In this document: positions 57,671 through 64,000 of the stretch, one piece after another
How positions within the stretch are numbered: position 1 is the stretch's first letter
Layout of the letters: the number at the start of each line of letters is the position of its first letter
From: Streptomyces sp. CC53
GTDB taxonomy: Bacteria; Actinomycetota; Actinomycetes; Streptomycetales; Streptomycetaceae
DNA length: 64,000 nt
Reading direction: 5' to 3'
NCBI RefSeq assembly: GCF_001865245.1
Contig: NZ_MKXB01000105.1
Coordinates: 26,886-90,885 of the forward strand
Position numbers and translations under genes: made by a program
The notes under the pieces: model-generated
What the model was told of the DNA's origin: nothing
The model's database searches: none
What the model saw: only the letters and a program-made list of their open reading frames with translations

Positions 57671-57907
57671 TTGTCCGCCCACTGCCAGCTGACCGGCGCC
57701 CAACCCGGCTTCGGCAACCGCATCTCGCACTCGCACCGGCGCACCCCGCGCCGCTTCGACCCGAACATCCAGCGCAAGCGCTACTGGCTGCCCAGCGAGG
57801 GCCGGTACGTACGCCTCACGCTCAGCACCAAGGGCATCAAGACCATCGACGTCATCGGCGTCGAGGCCGCCGTGGCCCGCATCCGCGCCCGAGGGGGGAA
57901 GATCTGA
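57671..57907 (+). CDS. rpmB: Ribosomal protein L28, zinc-free paralogue (TTG start)
   Basis: A 78-residue L28 paralogue: [67 protein letters not shown]. It has only one Cys instead of the CxxC pairs of the zinc form. The only start in the right place is TTG 57671, 11 bases after AGAGGT. Its stop overlaps the rpsN start (TGATG). Confidence 0.92.
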   Translation: MSAHCQLTGAQPGFGNRISHSHRRTPRRFDPNIQRKRYWLPSEGRYVRLTLSTKGIKTIDVIGVEAAVARIRARGGKI

Positions 57908-58212
57908 TGGCGAAGAAGAGCAAGATCGCACGCAACGAGCACCGCAAGACCGTCGTCGAGCGGTACGCCGCCCGCCGCGCCGAGCTCAAGGAACTGATCC
58001 GCCGCCCCGGCACGCCGGAGGCCGAGCGGCTCGCCGCGCAGGCCGAACTGCGCCGCCAGCCGCGCGACGCCAGTGCGACACGGGTGCGGAACCGGGACAG
58101 CGTGGACGGCCGGCCGCGCGGTCACCTGCGGCAGTTCGGGATGTCCAGGGTGCGGGTCCGCGAGTCCGCGCACGCGGGCTTCCTGCCCGGGGTGCGCAAG
58201 TCCTCCTGGTAG
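57907..58212 (+). CDS. rpsN: Ribosomal protein S14, zinc-free paralogue
   Basis: A 101-residue long-form S14 ([24 protein letters not shown]) with no CxxC zinc motif. [39 protein letters not shown] is the conserved C-terminus. It is translationally coupled to rpmB and controlled by the same Zur box. Confidence 0.95.
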   Translation: MAKKSKIARNEHRKTVVERYAARRAELKELIRRPGTPEAERLAAQAELRRQPRDASATRVRNRDSVDGRPRGHLRQFGMSRVRVRESAHAGFLPGVRKSSW

Positions 58213-58279
58213 CACGGCCGCACGCGGCGGCCCCTGATAGCTTGGCGCGGTCTTGCCAACCGTTGAGGGGGACTTGATC

Positions 58280-58810
58280 GTGCGAACGCTCATCAGGAAC
58301 GGTGCGGCGGCCGTGGCCGCGCTCGCCGCGGCCACGGCGCTCACCGCCTGCGGCTCGGACTCCGGCACGACCGCCGAGCCCGGCGAGGGCACCGCTTCCG
58401 GCAGCCCGTCCGCCTCCGCCACGGGCGGCCACGGCGGCCACGGGGTGACGCTCGCGGACGTGGAGGGCACCTGGACCGGGGCGCCCGACGGCAAGCCCGT
58501 CAGCCTCACCATCGGCCAGGGGCAGGCCGTCATGCTGGCCGAGGGCAGCATCTGTCAGGGCACGGCCACCCAGGGCGAGCACGTCGAGCTCGCCCTGACC
58601 TGCCAGGGCGGCGCCGCGAAGCGGACCAAGGGCGTGGTGGAGTCAGCCGACGGGAAGGTGCTGGTCGTCGCCTGGGAGTCGGGCGCCCGGGACACCCTGG
58701 CCAAGGGCCCCGACGCGGCGCCGACGGCCCTGCCGTCGGGCCTCCCGACCGCCTTCCCGTCGGGTCTGCCCTCCGTGCCGCCGCTGCCCTCCCTCCCGCC
58801 GACCCCGTAA
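58280..58810 (+). CDS. Hypothetical secreted lipoprotein
   Basis: A 176-residue protein with a lipoprotein signal (lipobox LTAC, Cys at about 24). A Ser/Gly-rich linker is followed by a small beta-rich domain (VTLADVEGTWTGAPDGKPVSLTIGQGQ) with two Cys, and the C-terminus is a Pro/Leu-rich tail of GLPT(A/S)FPSGLPSVPP repeats. GTG 58280 follows GAGGGGG. No family was recognised. It is near the Zur cluster, but the promoter seems separate. Confidence 0.8.
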   Translation: MRTLIRNGAAAVAALAAATALTACGSDSGTTAEPGEGTASGSPSASATGGHGGHGVTLADVEGTWTGAPDGKPVSLTIGQGQAVMLAEGSICQGTATQGEHVELALTCQGGAAKRTKGVVESADGKVLVVAWESGARDTLAKGPDAAPTALPSGLPTAFPSGLPSVPPLPSLPPTP

Positions 58811-58990
58811 GGCCCGTCCCTGCGCGGCAGCACGGCGACGGGGGAGCACTGCGGGCGCCGCGCCGGGTCCGCCGGACCTCCCCGGACACGGCACGCGACC
58901 GCGCCGGGCGTCCCGGCTCAGGGACCCACCCCCGTCGGGGCTGCCCCTGGACGTCCCCACCGCGGCGCCGCGCCCGCCCCCTACAGCTCA

Positions 58991-59018
58991 CCGGCCGGGC
59001 CCGCAAAGTCCCGGCCGG
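58991..59018. terminator. Hairpin between convergent lipoprotein and DUF2786 genes
   Basis: Perfect 9-bp arms CCGGCCGGG and CCCGGCCGG with a 10-base loop, placed between the two converging stops (58810 and 59049). Confidence 0.6.
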
Positions 59019-59048
59019 AGTCGCCTCCCTTCGTGACCTGCGCAGGGC

Positions 59049-60176
59049 TCAGGCGTCCGGGAGCTCGCCGCGGTGCCGGCCGGTGGCGGCGCGGTCGGCG
59101 GCGGCCGTGCCGTGGTCCCAGCCGGCCCGGTCCGTGGCGCCCCGGACCCGGGTGCTCACCGTCTCGGGAAACATCCGGTCCGCCCGCGCGGCCACGGCCA
59201 CGTCACGGGCGGCCAGCACCGGCAGCAGCGTCGGCGCCTCGGCGGACACCCGTCGGGACGTCGACGCCAGCCGGTCGCCCAGCCGGTGCGCGTAGGCCAG
59301 CAGGAAGGACTGCCGGAACGTCTTCGTACGCTTCCGGCCGCCCTTCCGCTGGGCCGCTTCGGCGGCCGTCATCGCGGTGTCGCCCTGCACCAGGAGGGAG
59401 GTGTACAGCACCTCCACCGCCTCCAGGTCGGCGGCGAACCCCACGACCGTCGAGAAGCCGAACGCCTCGTTCCACACCGCCCGGCAGCGGTTCGCGGAGG
59501 CGACCGCGTCCAGCAGGATCGCCTTGGCCGCCTCGTACGGCGGGTCCACGCCGATCCGGACCGCGGCGGGCTCGTCGGACGTACGCGCCGGGTCCGTGAG
59601 CGCGGCCTCGTCGAGGCGGTGGCGGGCCATCAGCTCCTGCGCCTTCGCGGTGAACGCCTCCGCCTCCTGCGGGTATCCGGTGGCCTCCGCCTTGGCGAGC
59701 AGTGCCCGGATGCGCGCCAGCGTCCGGGAGTCCCCCGGCACCGGCGCCGTCACCGGCGCACCTCCAGGAGGCGGACCCACTGGTTCCAGCGCGGGCAGCC
59801 GCGTGAGCAGCCGGTACAGCTCCAGGACGGCCGTCGCGTACGAGAAGCGGTCCGCCGACCACGGCGCCACACCGGCCAGCTCCTCCACCTGCTCCGGCCA
59901 GCGCGGCGGCAGCCGCCCGTACCGGGCCGTCTCGGCCCCGACCAGGGCGGCGAGCACCCGCACGTGCCGGTCCTCCAGCTGCCGCCCGGTGGTCCGCACC
60001 ACGTCGGCGGGCTGCCAGCCGCGCCGCCACGCCCGCGCGAGCAGCTCCTCGCCGTGCCGGGCCAGCGCCGCGTCCGCGCCGGGGTCGGCGGCGAGGAGGG
60101 AGGCGCCCGTGTCGAGGGAGGCGTCGTCGTCCCGGTACAGGGCGGCCGCCAGGGCGCGCTCCACCGTGCCGCTCAC
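59049..60176 (-). CDS. DUF2786-domain protein
   Basis: A 375-residue protein. DUF2786 is visible at about 165-210 (ARIRALLAKAEATGYPQEAEAFTAKAQELMARHRLDEAAL), a small helical module found in phage-linked and actinobacterial proteins. The C-terminal part (AILLDAVASANRCRAVWNEAFGFSTVVGFAADLEAVEVLYTSLLVQGDTAMTA) is a conserved companion domain. GTG 60176 overlaps the HxlR-type stop by four bases (GTGA), so the two are coupled. Function is unknown. Confidence 0.85.
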   Translation of the reverse strand: MSGTVERALAAALYRDDDASLDTGASLLAADPGADAALARHGEELLARAWRRGWQPADVVRTTGRQLEDRHVRVLAALVGAETARYGRLPPRWPEQVEELAGVAPWSADRFSYATAVLELYRLLTRLPALEPVGPPPGGAPVTAPVPGDSRTLARIRALLAKAEATGYPQEAEAFTAKAQELMARHRLDEAALTDPARTSDEPAAVRIGVDPPYEAAKAILLDAVASANRCRAVWNEAFGFSTVVGFAADLEAVEVLYTSLLVQGDTAMTAAEAAQRKGGRKRTKTFRQSFLLAYAHRLGDRLASTSRRVSAEAPTLLPVLAARDVAVAARADRMFPETVSTRVRGATDRAGWDHGTAAADRAATGRHRGELPDA

Positions 60177-60568
60177 GGCGTGCCCTGCCGTTCGTCGTAG
60201 GCACGGCGGGCCTCCGCGATGACCCCGCGGTGGGCGAGCGACCAGTCGGCCAGCGCCTTGATGAGCCCGGTCATGCTGCGACCGGTCTCCGTCAGCTCGT
60301 ACTCGACCTGCGGCGGCACCACGGGGTGCACGGTCCGGGTGACGAGCCCGTCGCGCTCCAGGCGGCGCAGGGTGAGCGTCAGCATGCGCTGCGAGATGCC
60401 GGGCACGAGCCGCTGGAGCTCCCGGAACCGCCGTACACCGCCCGCGAGTTCGACCACGACATGCACGGTCCACTTGTCGCCCAGCCGGTCCTGGACGTCC
60501 CGGACGCCGCAGTCCTCCGAGCAGTCCAGCCCGGCTTCCCCGGTTACCCCGGTGTGCCCCACCGACAT
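60173..60568 (-). CDS. HxlR-family regulator, likely redox or quinone sensing
   Basis: A 131-residue winged-helix protein: DRLGDKWTVHVVVELAGGVRRFRELQRLVPGISQRMLTLTLRRLERDGLVTR is the HxlR core. Cys16 and Cys20 near the N-terminus resemble the sensing Cys of QorR/YodB-type regulators, which leave DNA when alkylated or oxidised. It is divergent from the QorB-like oxidoreductase gene, the usual target in such pairs. Confidence 0.92.
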   Translation of the reverse strand: MSVGHTGVTGEAGLDCSEDCGVRDVQDRLGDKWTVHVVVELAGGVRRFRELQRLVPGISQRMLTLTLRRLERDGLVTRTVHPVVPPQVEYELTETGRSMTGLIKALADWSLAHRGVIAEARRAYDERQGTP

Positions 60569-60661
60569 CGAAGTGCCTCCTTACGCGCGTGCCGTACCCG
60601 CACACACCATGGTCGCAGCGCACGGAACCACGGACCGAACCTCATGAACGGGGGCTTCTCC

Positions 60662-61504
60662 ATGCTGCTCATCACCGGTGCCTCGGGCGGACTCGGAGGC
60701 TTGGCCGCGCAGCACGCGCGGGGCCGCGGCGACGTGGTCCTCGGCAGCCGCTCGGGGGACCCGGCGGGCGCCCGCCGGGTGGACTTCGACGATCCGGCGT
60801 CCCTGCCGGACGCCTTCGCAGGGGTGGACACGCTGCTGATGATCTCCGCCGGGTACGGGGAGGACGACACCGTCACCGCCCGCCACGAGGCGGCCATCGG
60901 CGCCGCCGAGCAGGCGGGTGTCCAGCACGTCGTGTACACGAGCCTGTCCGGCGACGGCGACCACCTGCCGTACGCCCTGGCCCACCGCTGGACCGAGCGG
61001 CGGCTGCGGCGCTCACCGCTGGCGTGGACGGTGCTGCGCAACGGCCTCTACGCCGAGTTGCTGGCGATGCTCGCGGCCCCGGACCCCGACGGCCGCGTCA
61101 CCGCGCCGCTCGGCGACGGACGGCTCGCCGCGGTGGCGCGCGCGGACCTCGCGGAGGTGGCGTTCCGGGTGGCCGCGGACCCGTCCGCGCACGCGGGCCG
61201 GGTGTACGAGCTGGTGGGCGAGGTGCCGCTGGGCGGCGCGGACCTGGCGGCCGCGGTGTCGGCCACGTACGCGCCGGTCACCCTCGCGCAGGCCCGGGCG
61301 GCGGTGGCGGCCACGGGCGCGGCCCCCTTCCAGGTGCCGATGCTGGTGGGCACCTGCACGGCGATCGCCCACGGCTTCCTGGAGGGCCCGGGACGGCCCG
61401 GGGACCTGCGCACGCTGCTGGGCCGGGAGCCGCGCCCCGCCCTGGACGTCTACGCGCACGCGGTGGGCGCCCAGGCGGCGGGCGCGGTCCGCCCCGGCCG
61501 GTGA
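60662..61504 (+). CDS. NmrA-like NAD(P)-binding oxidoreductase (QorB type)
   Basis: A 280-residue atypical short-chain dehydrogenase. The nucleotide motif is LLITGASGGLGGLAAQ (about 3-18). ISAGYGEDDTVTARHEAAIGAAEQAGVQHVVYTSLSGDGD, WTVLRNGLYAELL and LARADLAEVAF-type segments are family marks of quinone reductase 2-like YtfG. ATG 60662 is used because GGGGG is eight bases upstream. An in-frame ATG at 60644 is possible. Divergent from the HxlR gene. Confidence 0.9.
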   Translation: MLLITGASGGLGGLAAQHARGRGDVVLGSRSGDPAGARRVDFDDPASLPDAFAGVDTLLMISAGYGEDDTVTARHEAAIGAAEQAGVQHVVYTSLSGDGDHLPYALAHRWTERRLRRSPLAWTVLRNGLYAELLAMLAAPDPDGRVTAPLGDGRLAAVARADLAEVAFRVAADPSAHAGRVYELVGEVPLGGADLAAAVSATYAPVTLAQARAAVAATGAAPFQVPMLVGTCTAIAHGFLEGPGRPGDLRTLLGREPRPALDVYAHAVGAQAAGAVRPGR

Positions 61505-61615
61505 CCCCGGACCGGACGGGGCCCGGAGCCTGGGGCGGGGTCGCGCTTCGCCCGGGCGGCCAAGAGGCGAGGCGGCGACGGCTTGCGGGTGTTCTACCGG
61601 ACCGGACGTGTCCCC

Positions 61616-61638
61616 GGGCCGCGTGCCGCACGCGGCCC
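61616..61638 (+). terminator. Inverted repeat after the QorB-like gene
   Basis: Perfect 11-bp arms GGGCCGCGTGC and GCACGCGGCCC around one base, 112 bases past the stop. Confidence 0.5.
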
Positions 61639-61760
61639 GGCCGGGGCACCGGTCGTGGGCGCCGCGGTGGCCGGTGGACGGCCGCCGGACCGTCCCGTCC
61701 GGCGTGGCGGCGGGGCCGCCGAGGGACGACGGTGGACGACTGACCCGCGCCCGCGGGGCC

Positions 61761-61793
61761 GCGGGTGACGGGCCCGCCGCGCCCGTCACCCGC
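61761..61793 (-). terminator. Terminator of the zinc-free oxidoreductase gene
   Basis: Perfect 13-bp arms GCGGGTGACGGGC and GCCCGTCACCCGC with a 7-base loop, starting 11 bases past the stop of the leftward gene. Confidence 0.8.
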
Positions 61794-61803
61794 CGGCGCG
61801 CGC

Positions 61804-62724
61804 TCAGACGGTGAGGACGAGCTTGCCGCGCACGTGCCCGCCCTCGCTCAGCGCGTGCGCCTTGGCGGCGTGCGCGAGGGCGAAGGTCTCGACGACCGGG
61901 ACGGTGAGGCGGCCCTCGGCGGCGAGCTGCCCGTGCTCCGCGAACCACGCGGAGGCCACCTCCGGCGGGGTGCCGCCCGGGGAGAACGGGACCCCGTGGT
62001 CGGCGGCGCCGTGGTCGGCGATGGTGACGATCCGGTCGGTGGTGCCGCCGCGCAGCTCGATCGACACGGGCAGCGCGTTCCGCCCGGCCGCGTCGAACAC
62101 CGCGTCGACGCCCTGCGGCGCGGCCTCCCGCACCCGGTCGGCCAGCCCCTCCCCGTAGGCGACGGGCACCGCGCCCAGGGCCCGCAGGTACGGGTGGTTG
62201 GCCGGGGAGCCCGTGCCGACGACGGTGGCGCCGCGCAGGGCCGCGAGCTGCACGGCGGCCTGGCCGACGGCTCCCGCCGCGCCGTGCAGCAGCAGCGTTT
62301 CGCCCTCCCGCACGGCGAGCAGGTCGAGCACGCGCCGCGCCGTCTCGGTGGCCACCGGCAGGGCGGCGGCCGCCTCGAACGACAACCCGGCCGGCTTGCG
62401 GGCGAAGGCGCCGGACAGGGCGTACTCGGCGTAGGACCCGGTCGCGGCGAAGCCGAACACCTCCTCCCCCACGGCCACGTCGGTACGGCCGGGCCCGACC
62501 GCGTCGACGACGCCGGCGAGTTCCAGCCCCGGCACGGCGGGGAACGTCGTCGGGAAGAACTCCTGGAGCAGGCCGCTGCGGATCTGGCAGTCGGCCGGGT
62601 TGACGCCGGCCGCGACGACCCTGACCCGGACCTGGCCGGGGCCGGGCTCCGGCAGGTCGGCGGTGCCGGGGCCGAGGACGTCCGGCCCGCCGAACTCGTG
62701 GTGGACGACGGCGCGCATCCGCAT
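61804..62724 (-). CDS. NADP-dependent quinone oxidoreductase-like (MDR superfamily)
   Basis: A 306-residue medium-chain dehydrogenase without zinc ligands. RAVVHHEFGGPDVL, NPADCQIRSGLL, VPGLELAGVVDAVGPGRTDVAVGEEVFG and the NADP motif LLLHGAAGAVGQAAVQLA are clear. The end GGHVRGKLVLTV is typical. It reduces quinones or enones. ATG 62724 is used since GGGGAG lies eight bases upstream. With the HxlR/QorB pair nearby it adds to a quinone-detoxification theme. Confidence 0.92.
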   Translation of the reverse strand: MRMRAVVHHEFGGPDVLGPGTADLPEPGPGQVRVRVVAAGVNPADCQIRSGLLQEFFPTTFPAVPGLELAGVVDAVGPGRTDVAVGEEVFGFAATGSYAEYALSGAFARKPAGLSFEAAAALPVATETARRVLDLLAVREGETLLLHGAAGAVGQAAVQLAALRGATVVGTGSPANHPYLRALGAVPVAYGEGLADRVREAAPQGVDAVFDAAGRNALPVSIELRGGTTDRIVTIADHGAADHGVPFSPGGTPPEVASAWFAEHGQLAAEGRLTVPVVETFALAHAAKAHALSEGGHVRGKLVLTV

Positions 62725-62799
62725 GACGGTGACTCCCCTGTGATCGCTTTCGGTGTACGGCTCCATCGTCGGCCGCCTCCGGCCCCAACCGGGCTGACC

Positions 62800-62832
62800 G
62801 GTCGACCAGTTCGACCTGTCCGGAAGGACAGG
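62800..62832. promoter_or_regulatory. Two adjacent palindromes in the divergent gap before the LuxR gene
   Basis: GGTCGA and TCGACC (5-base spacer, 62800-62816) is directly followed by CCTGTCC-GGAA-GGACAGG (62815-62832, perfect). They lie between the oxidoreductase start (62724) and the LuxR -10 box (62854), and may be operators for either gene. Confidence 0.5.
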
Positions 62833-62853
62833 CGCCCGCCACACGCGCGTCCC

Positions 62854-62859
62854 TAGGCT
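62854..62859 (+). promoter_or_regulatory. Candidate -10 for a leaderless LuxR transcript
   Basis: TAGGCT, six bases before ATG 62866, identical in sequence and spacing to the element in front of folP. Confidence 0.55.
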
Positions 62860-62865
62860 GAGCAC

Positions 62866-64000
62866 ATGGACGTGATGCCCGATTCCACGGCGGTGGCCGC
62901 CCTGACCGCCGCGTACGACGTGATCCGCCAGCCGCTGGGCGCGATCCTGCCGCGCCTGTCGGAGGTGCTGGCCGCGACGGTCCCGCACCGGGCGGCCGCC
63001 GAACTGTCGACGCACTGTGCGCACTCGCCGGTCAAGACGCACGGCGACCCGGCGCTCACCGCCCGCATCACCACGGCCGACCTGGCCCCCCTGCTGGCGT
63101 CCGGTGTTCCCGGCCGCCCGTGGCAGGGCACGCTCGACGTGGCGGGCGCCGAGCACCCGGTGCTGACCGTGACGAGCGACGCGACCCCGCGCGGCGCGGT
63201 GCTCCTCCTCGTACGGTCGGAGGACACACCCGTCGGGCCGGAGGCCCTCGCGGTGGTGCAGGCCCTGTGGGACCTGGTGACGGGCCACTTCGAACGGTTC
63301 GCGGTGGAGGCGGAGCCGGGGGCGCTGGCCCGGTCGGTGGCGGCCGCGGGCACCCGCGCGCGGGTCATCGCCGAGTTGGGCGAGGCGCACGCTGCGGCCC
63401 TGACGGGGCTGCTCGGGGTGCTGCGCAGCCGCCACCTGGACGACTCCGCGGCACGCGCCGCCGCCACCGACCTGGCCGTGTCGGCGCTGGTGGAGCTGCG
63501 GGCCCAGGCGGAGCGGGACCAGCAGATCGCGGAGGAGCCCGCGGACCGGGCCTTCGAGCGGCTCGCGGAGTCGCTGCGGCCCCTGGTGCGCTACAGCCCG
63601 GTGCGGCTGGCGTTCGCCGGTCCCGGTTCGACGCGGTCGCTGCCGGCCGACGTGGCGCACGCGGCGCGGGCGACGGTGCGGGCGGTGCTGATGCGGGTGC
63701 TGGAGCAGGAGGGCGTGGACCGTGTGCACGTGGCCTGGCGGTTCGCCGACGGGGACCTGCACGCCACGGTGCGGGACGACGGGCCCGGCACGCTCACGCT
63801 GTGCGACCTGGAGGGCGACCGGGTACGGGAGCGGCTGGGTGTCCTGGACGGGCGGGTCGAGGTGGAGGCGGTGCCCGGCTGGGGGACGACGGTCACGGCG
63901 GTCGTCCCGCTGGGCGGCGCGGCCCCGGAGCCGGCGCCGCAGCCGCTGACCGTGCTGGGCGAGCGGGAGCTCCAGGTGCTGGCACGCCTCGCGCAGGGCC
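62866..64000 (+). CDS. LuxR-family regulator with HATPase-like domain (partial, cut by window end)
   Basis: At least 378 residues, open at the window edge. The N-terminal part (MDVMPDSTAVAALTAAYDVI) is Ala-rich and helical. At about 285-345 a degenerate GHKL-ATPase appears (VHVAWRFADGDLHATVRDDGPG, LGVLDGRVEVEAVPGWGTTVTAVVPL), and the frame runs into an LuxR helix-turn-helix beginning LGERELQVLARLAQG. It thus resembles a NarL-type kinase fused to a regulator. It has no stop in the window. Divergent from the oxidoreductase gene. Confidence 0.85.
   Translation, partial: MDVMPDSTAVAALTAAYDVIRQPLGAILPRLSEVLAATVPHRAAAELSTHCAHSPVKTHGDPALTARITTADLAPLLASGVPGRPWQGTLDVAGAEHPVLTVTSDATPRGAVLLLVRSEDTPVGPEALAVVQALWDLVTGHFERFAVEAEPGALARSVAAAGTRARVIAELGEAHAAALTGLLGVLRSRHLDDSAARAAATDLAVSALVELRAQAERDQQIAEEPADRAFERLAESLRPLVRYSPVRLAFAGPGSTRSLPADVAHAARATVRAVLMRVLEQEGVDRVHVAWRFADGDLHATVRDDGPGTLTLCDLEGDRVRERLGVLDGRVEVEAVPGWGTTVTAVVPLGGAAPEPAPQPLTVLGERELQVLARLAQG

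Noticed and set aside
59102..59599. Long rightward frames over the DUF2786 gene
   Set aside because: They are antisense shadows with Arg/Pro-rich translations and no ribosome site.

Overview
The window is a high-GC actinobacterial chromosome segment and almost certainly a Streptomyces. The support is the very G/C-rich third codon position, the gene families (Lsr2, ClpC, TipA, WhiJ-like XRE/DUF397/HATPase genes, zinc-free ribosomal paralogues) and a gene order that, from memory, follows the S. coelicolor core region around clpC-lsr2-nadBC-folPBK-ftsH-tilS-dacB-ppa-tipA. No rRNA, tRNA, CRISPR array, transposase or prophage was seen. This is mostly conserved core chromosome with a few accessory insertions.

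Layout. (1) 1-8.8 kb: secreted M23 endopeptidase, an orphan trypco2 protein, an empty 0.87 kb stretch, clpC with a strong terminator, a palindrome-preceded hypothetical gene, lsr2, a GNAT acetyltransferase and a BlaI-type regulator with a long low-complexity tail. (2) 8.9-16.3 kb: two small hypotheticals, then an overlapping leftward cofactor operon DUF2520-panC-nadB-nadC-coaX (pantothenate, NAD and CoA), several members of which carry Ala/Pro-rich extensions at the gene junctions. (3) 16.4-22.4 kb: PLP lyase, a DUF4304-like protein, an ArsR/DUF5937 regulator, and a NarL-type two-component pair followed by a 30-codon fragment of a P-loop kinase gene. (4) 22.5-24.9 kb: a MidA/NDUFAF7-like methyltransferase overlapping a second nuoD gene. 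(5) 24.9-33.1 kb: coiled-coil protein, osmoprotectant ABC transporter split over two divergent units, esterase, MprF-like lysyltransferase. (6) 33.1-45.4 kb: folP-NTF2-folB-folK-DUF3180, then a freestanding degenerate intein/LAGLIDADG gene wedged before folE, then ftsH, hpt, tilS, a DUF2342 metalloprotease, dacB and ppa. (7) 45.6-50.8 kb: ThrE-type exporter, a degenerate minisatellite, a DUF368 (C55-P flippase family) protein, tipA with its MerR-type operator, and padR. (8) 50.8-58.8 kb: DinB, aldehyde dehydrogenase, a WhiJ-like triad (XRE, HATPase, DUF397) with a shared 29-bp promoter element, and a Zur-boxed divergent cluster of five Cys-free ribosomal proteins plus a CobW-like protein without a P-loop. 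(9) 58.8-64 kb: DUF2786 protein, HxlR/QorB-like quinone-stress pair, zinc-free quinone oxidoreductase-like protein, and a LuxR regulator cut by the window edge.

How the genes work together. The cofactor and folate operons are tightly coupled by 4-bp overlaps. The Zur cluster replaces zinc-containing ribosomal proteins when zinc is scarce. The WhiJ-like triad is a paralogous developmental-regulation cassette. The most interesting leads are the 29-bp element repeated in front of both the HATPase and DUF397 genes, the methyltransferase-nuoD2 pair (an operonic counterpart of mitochondrial NDUFAF7 acting on NDUFS2 Arg85), the freestanding intein remnant that keeps its homing-endonuclease motifs, and several uncharacterised perfect palindromes.
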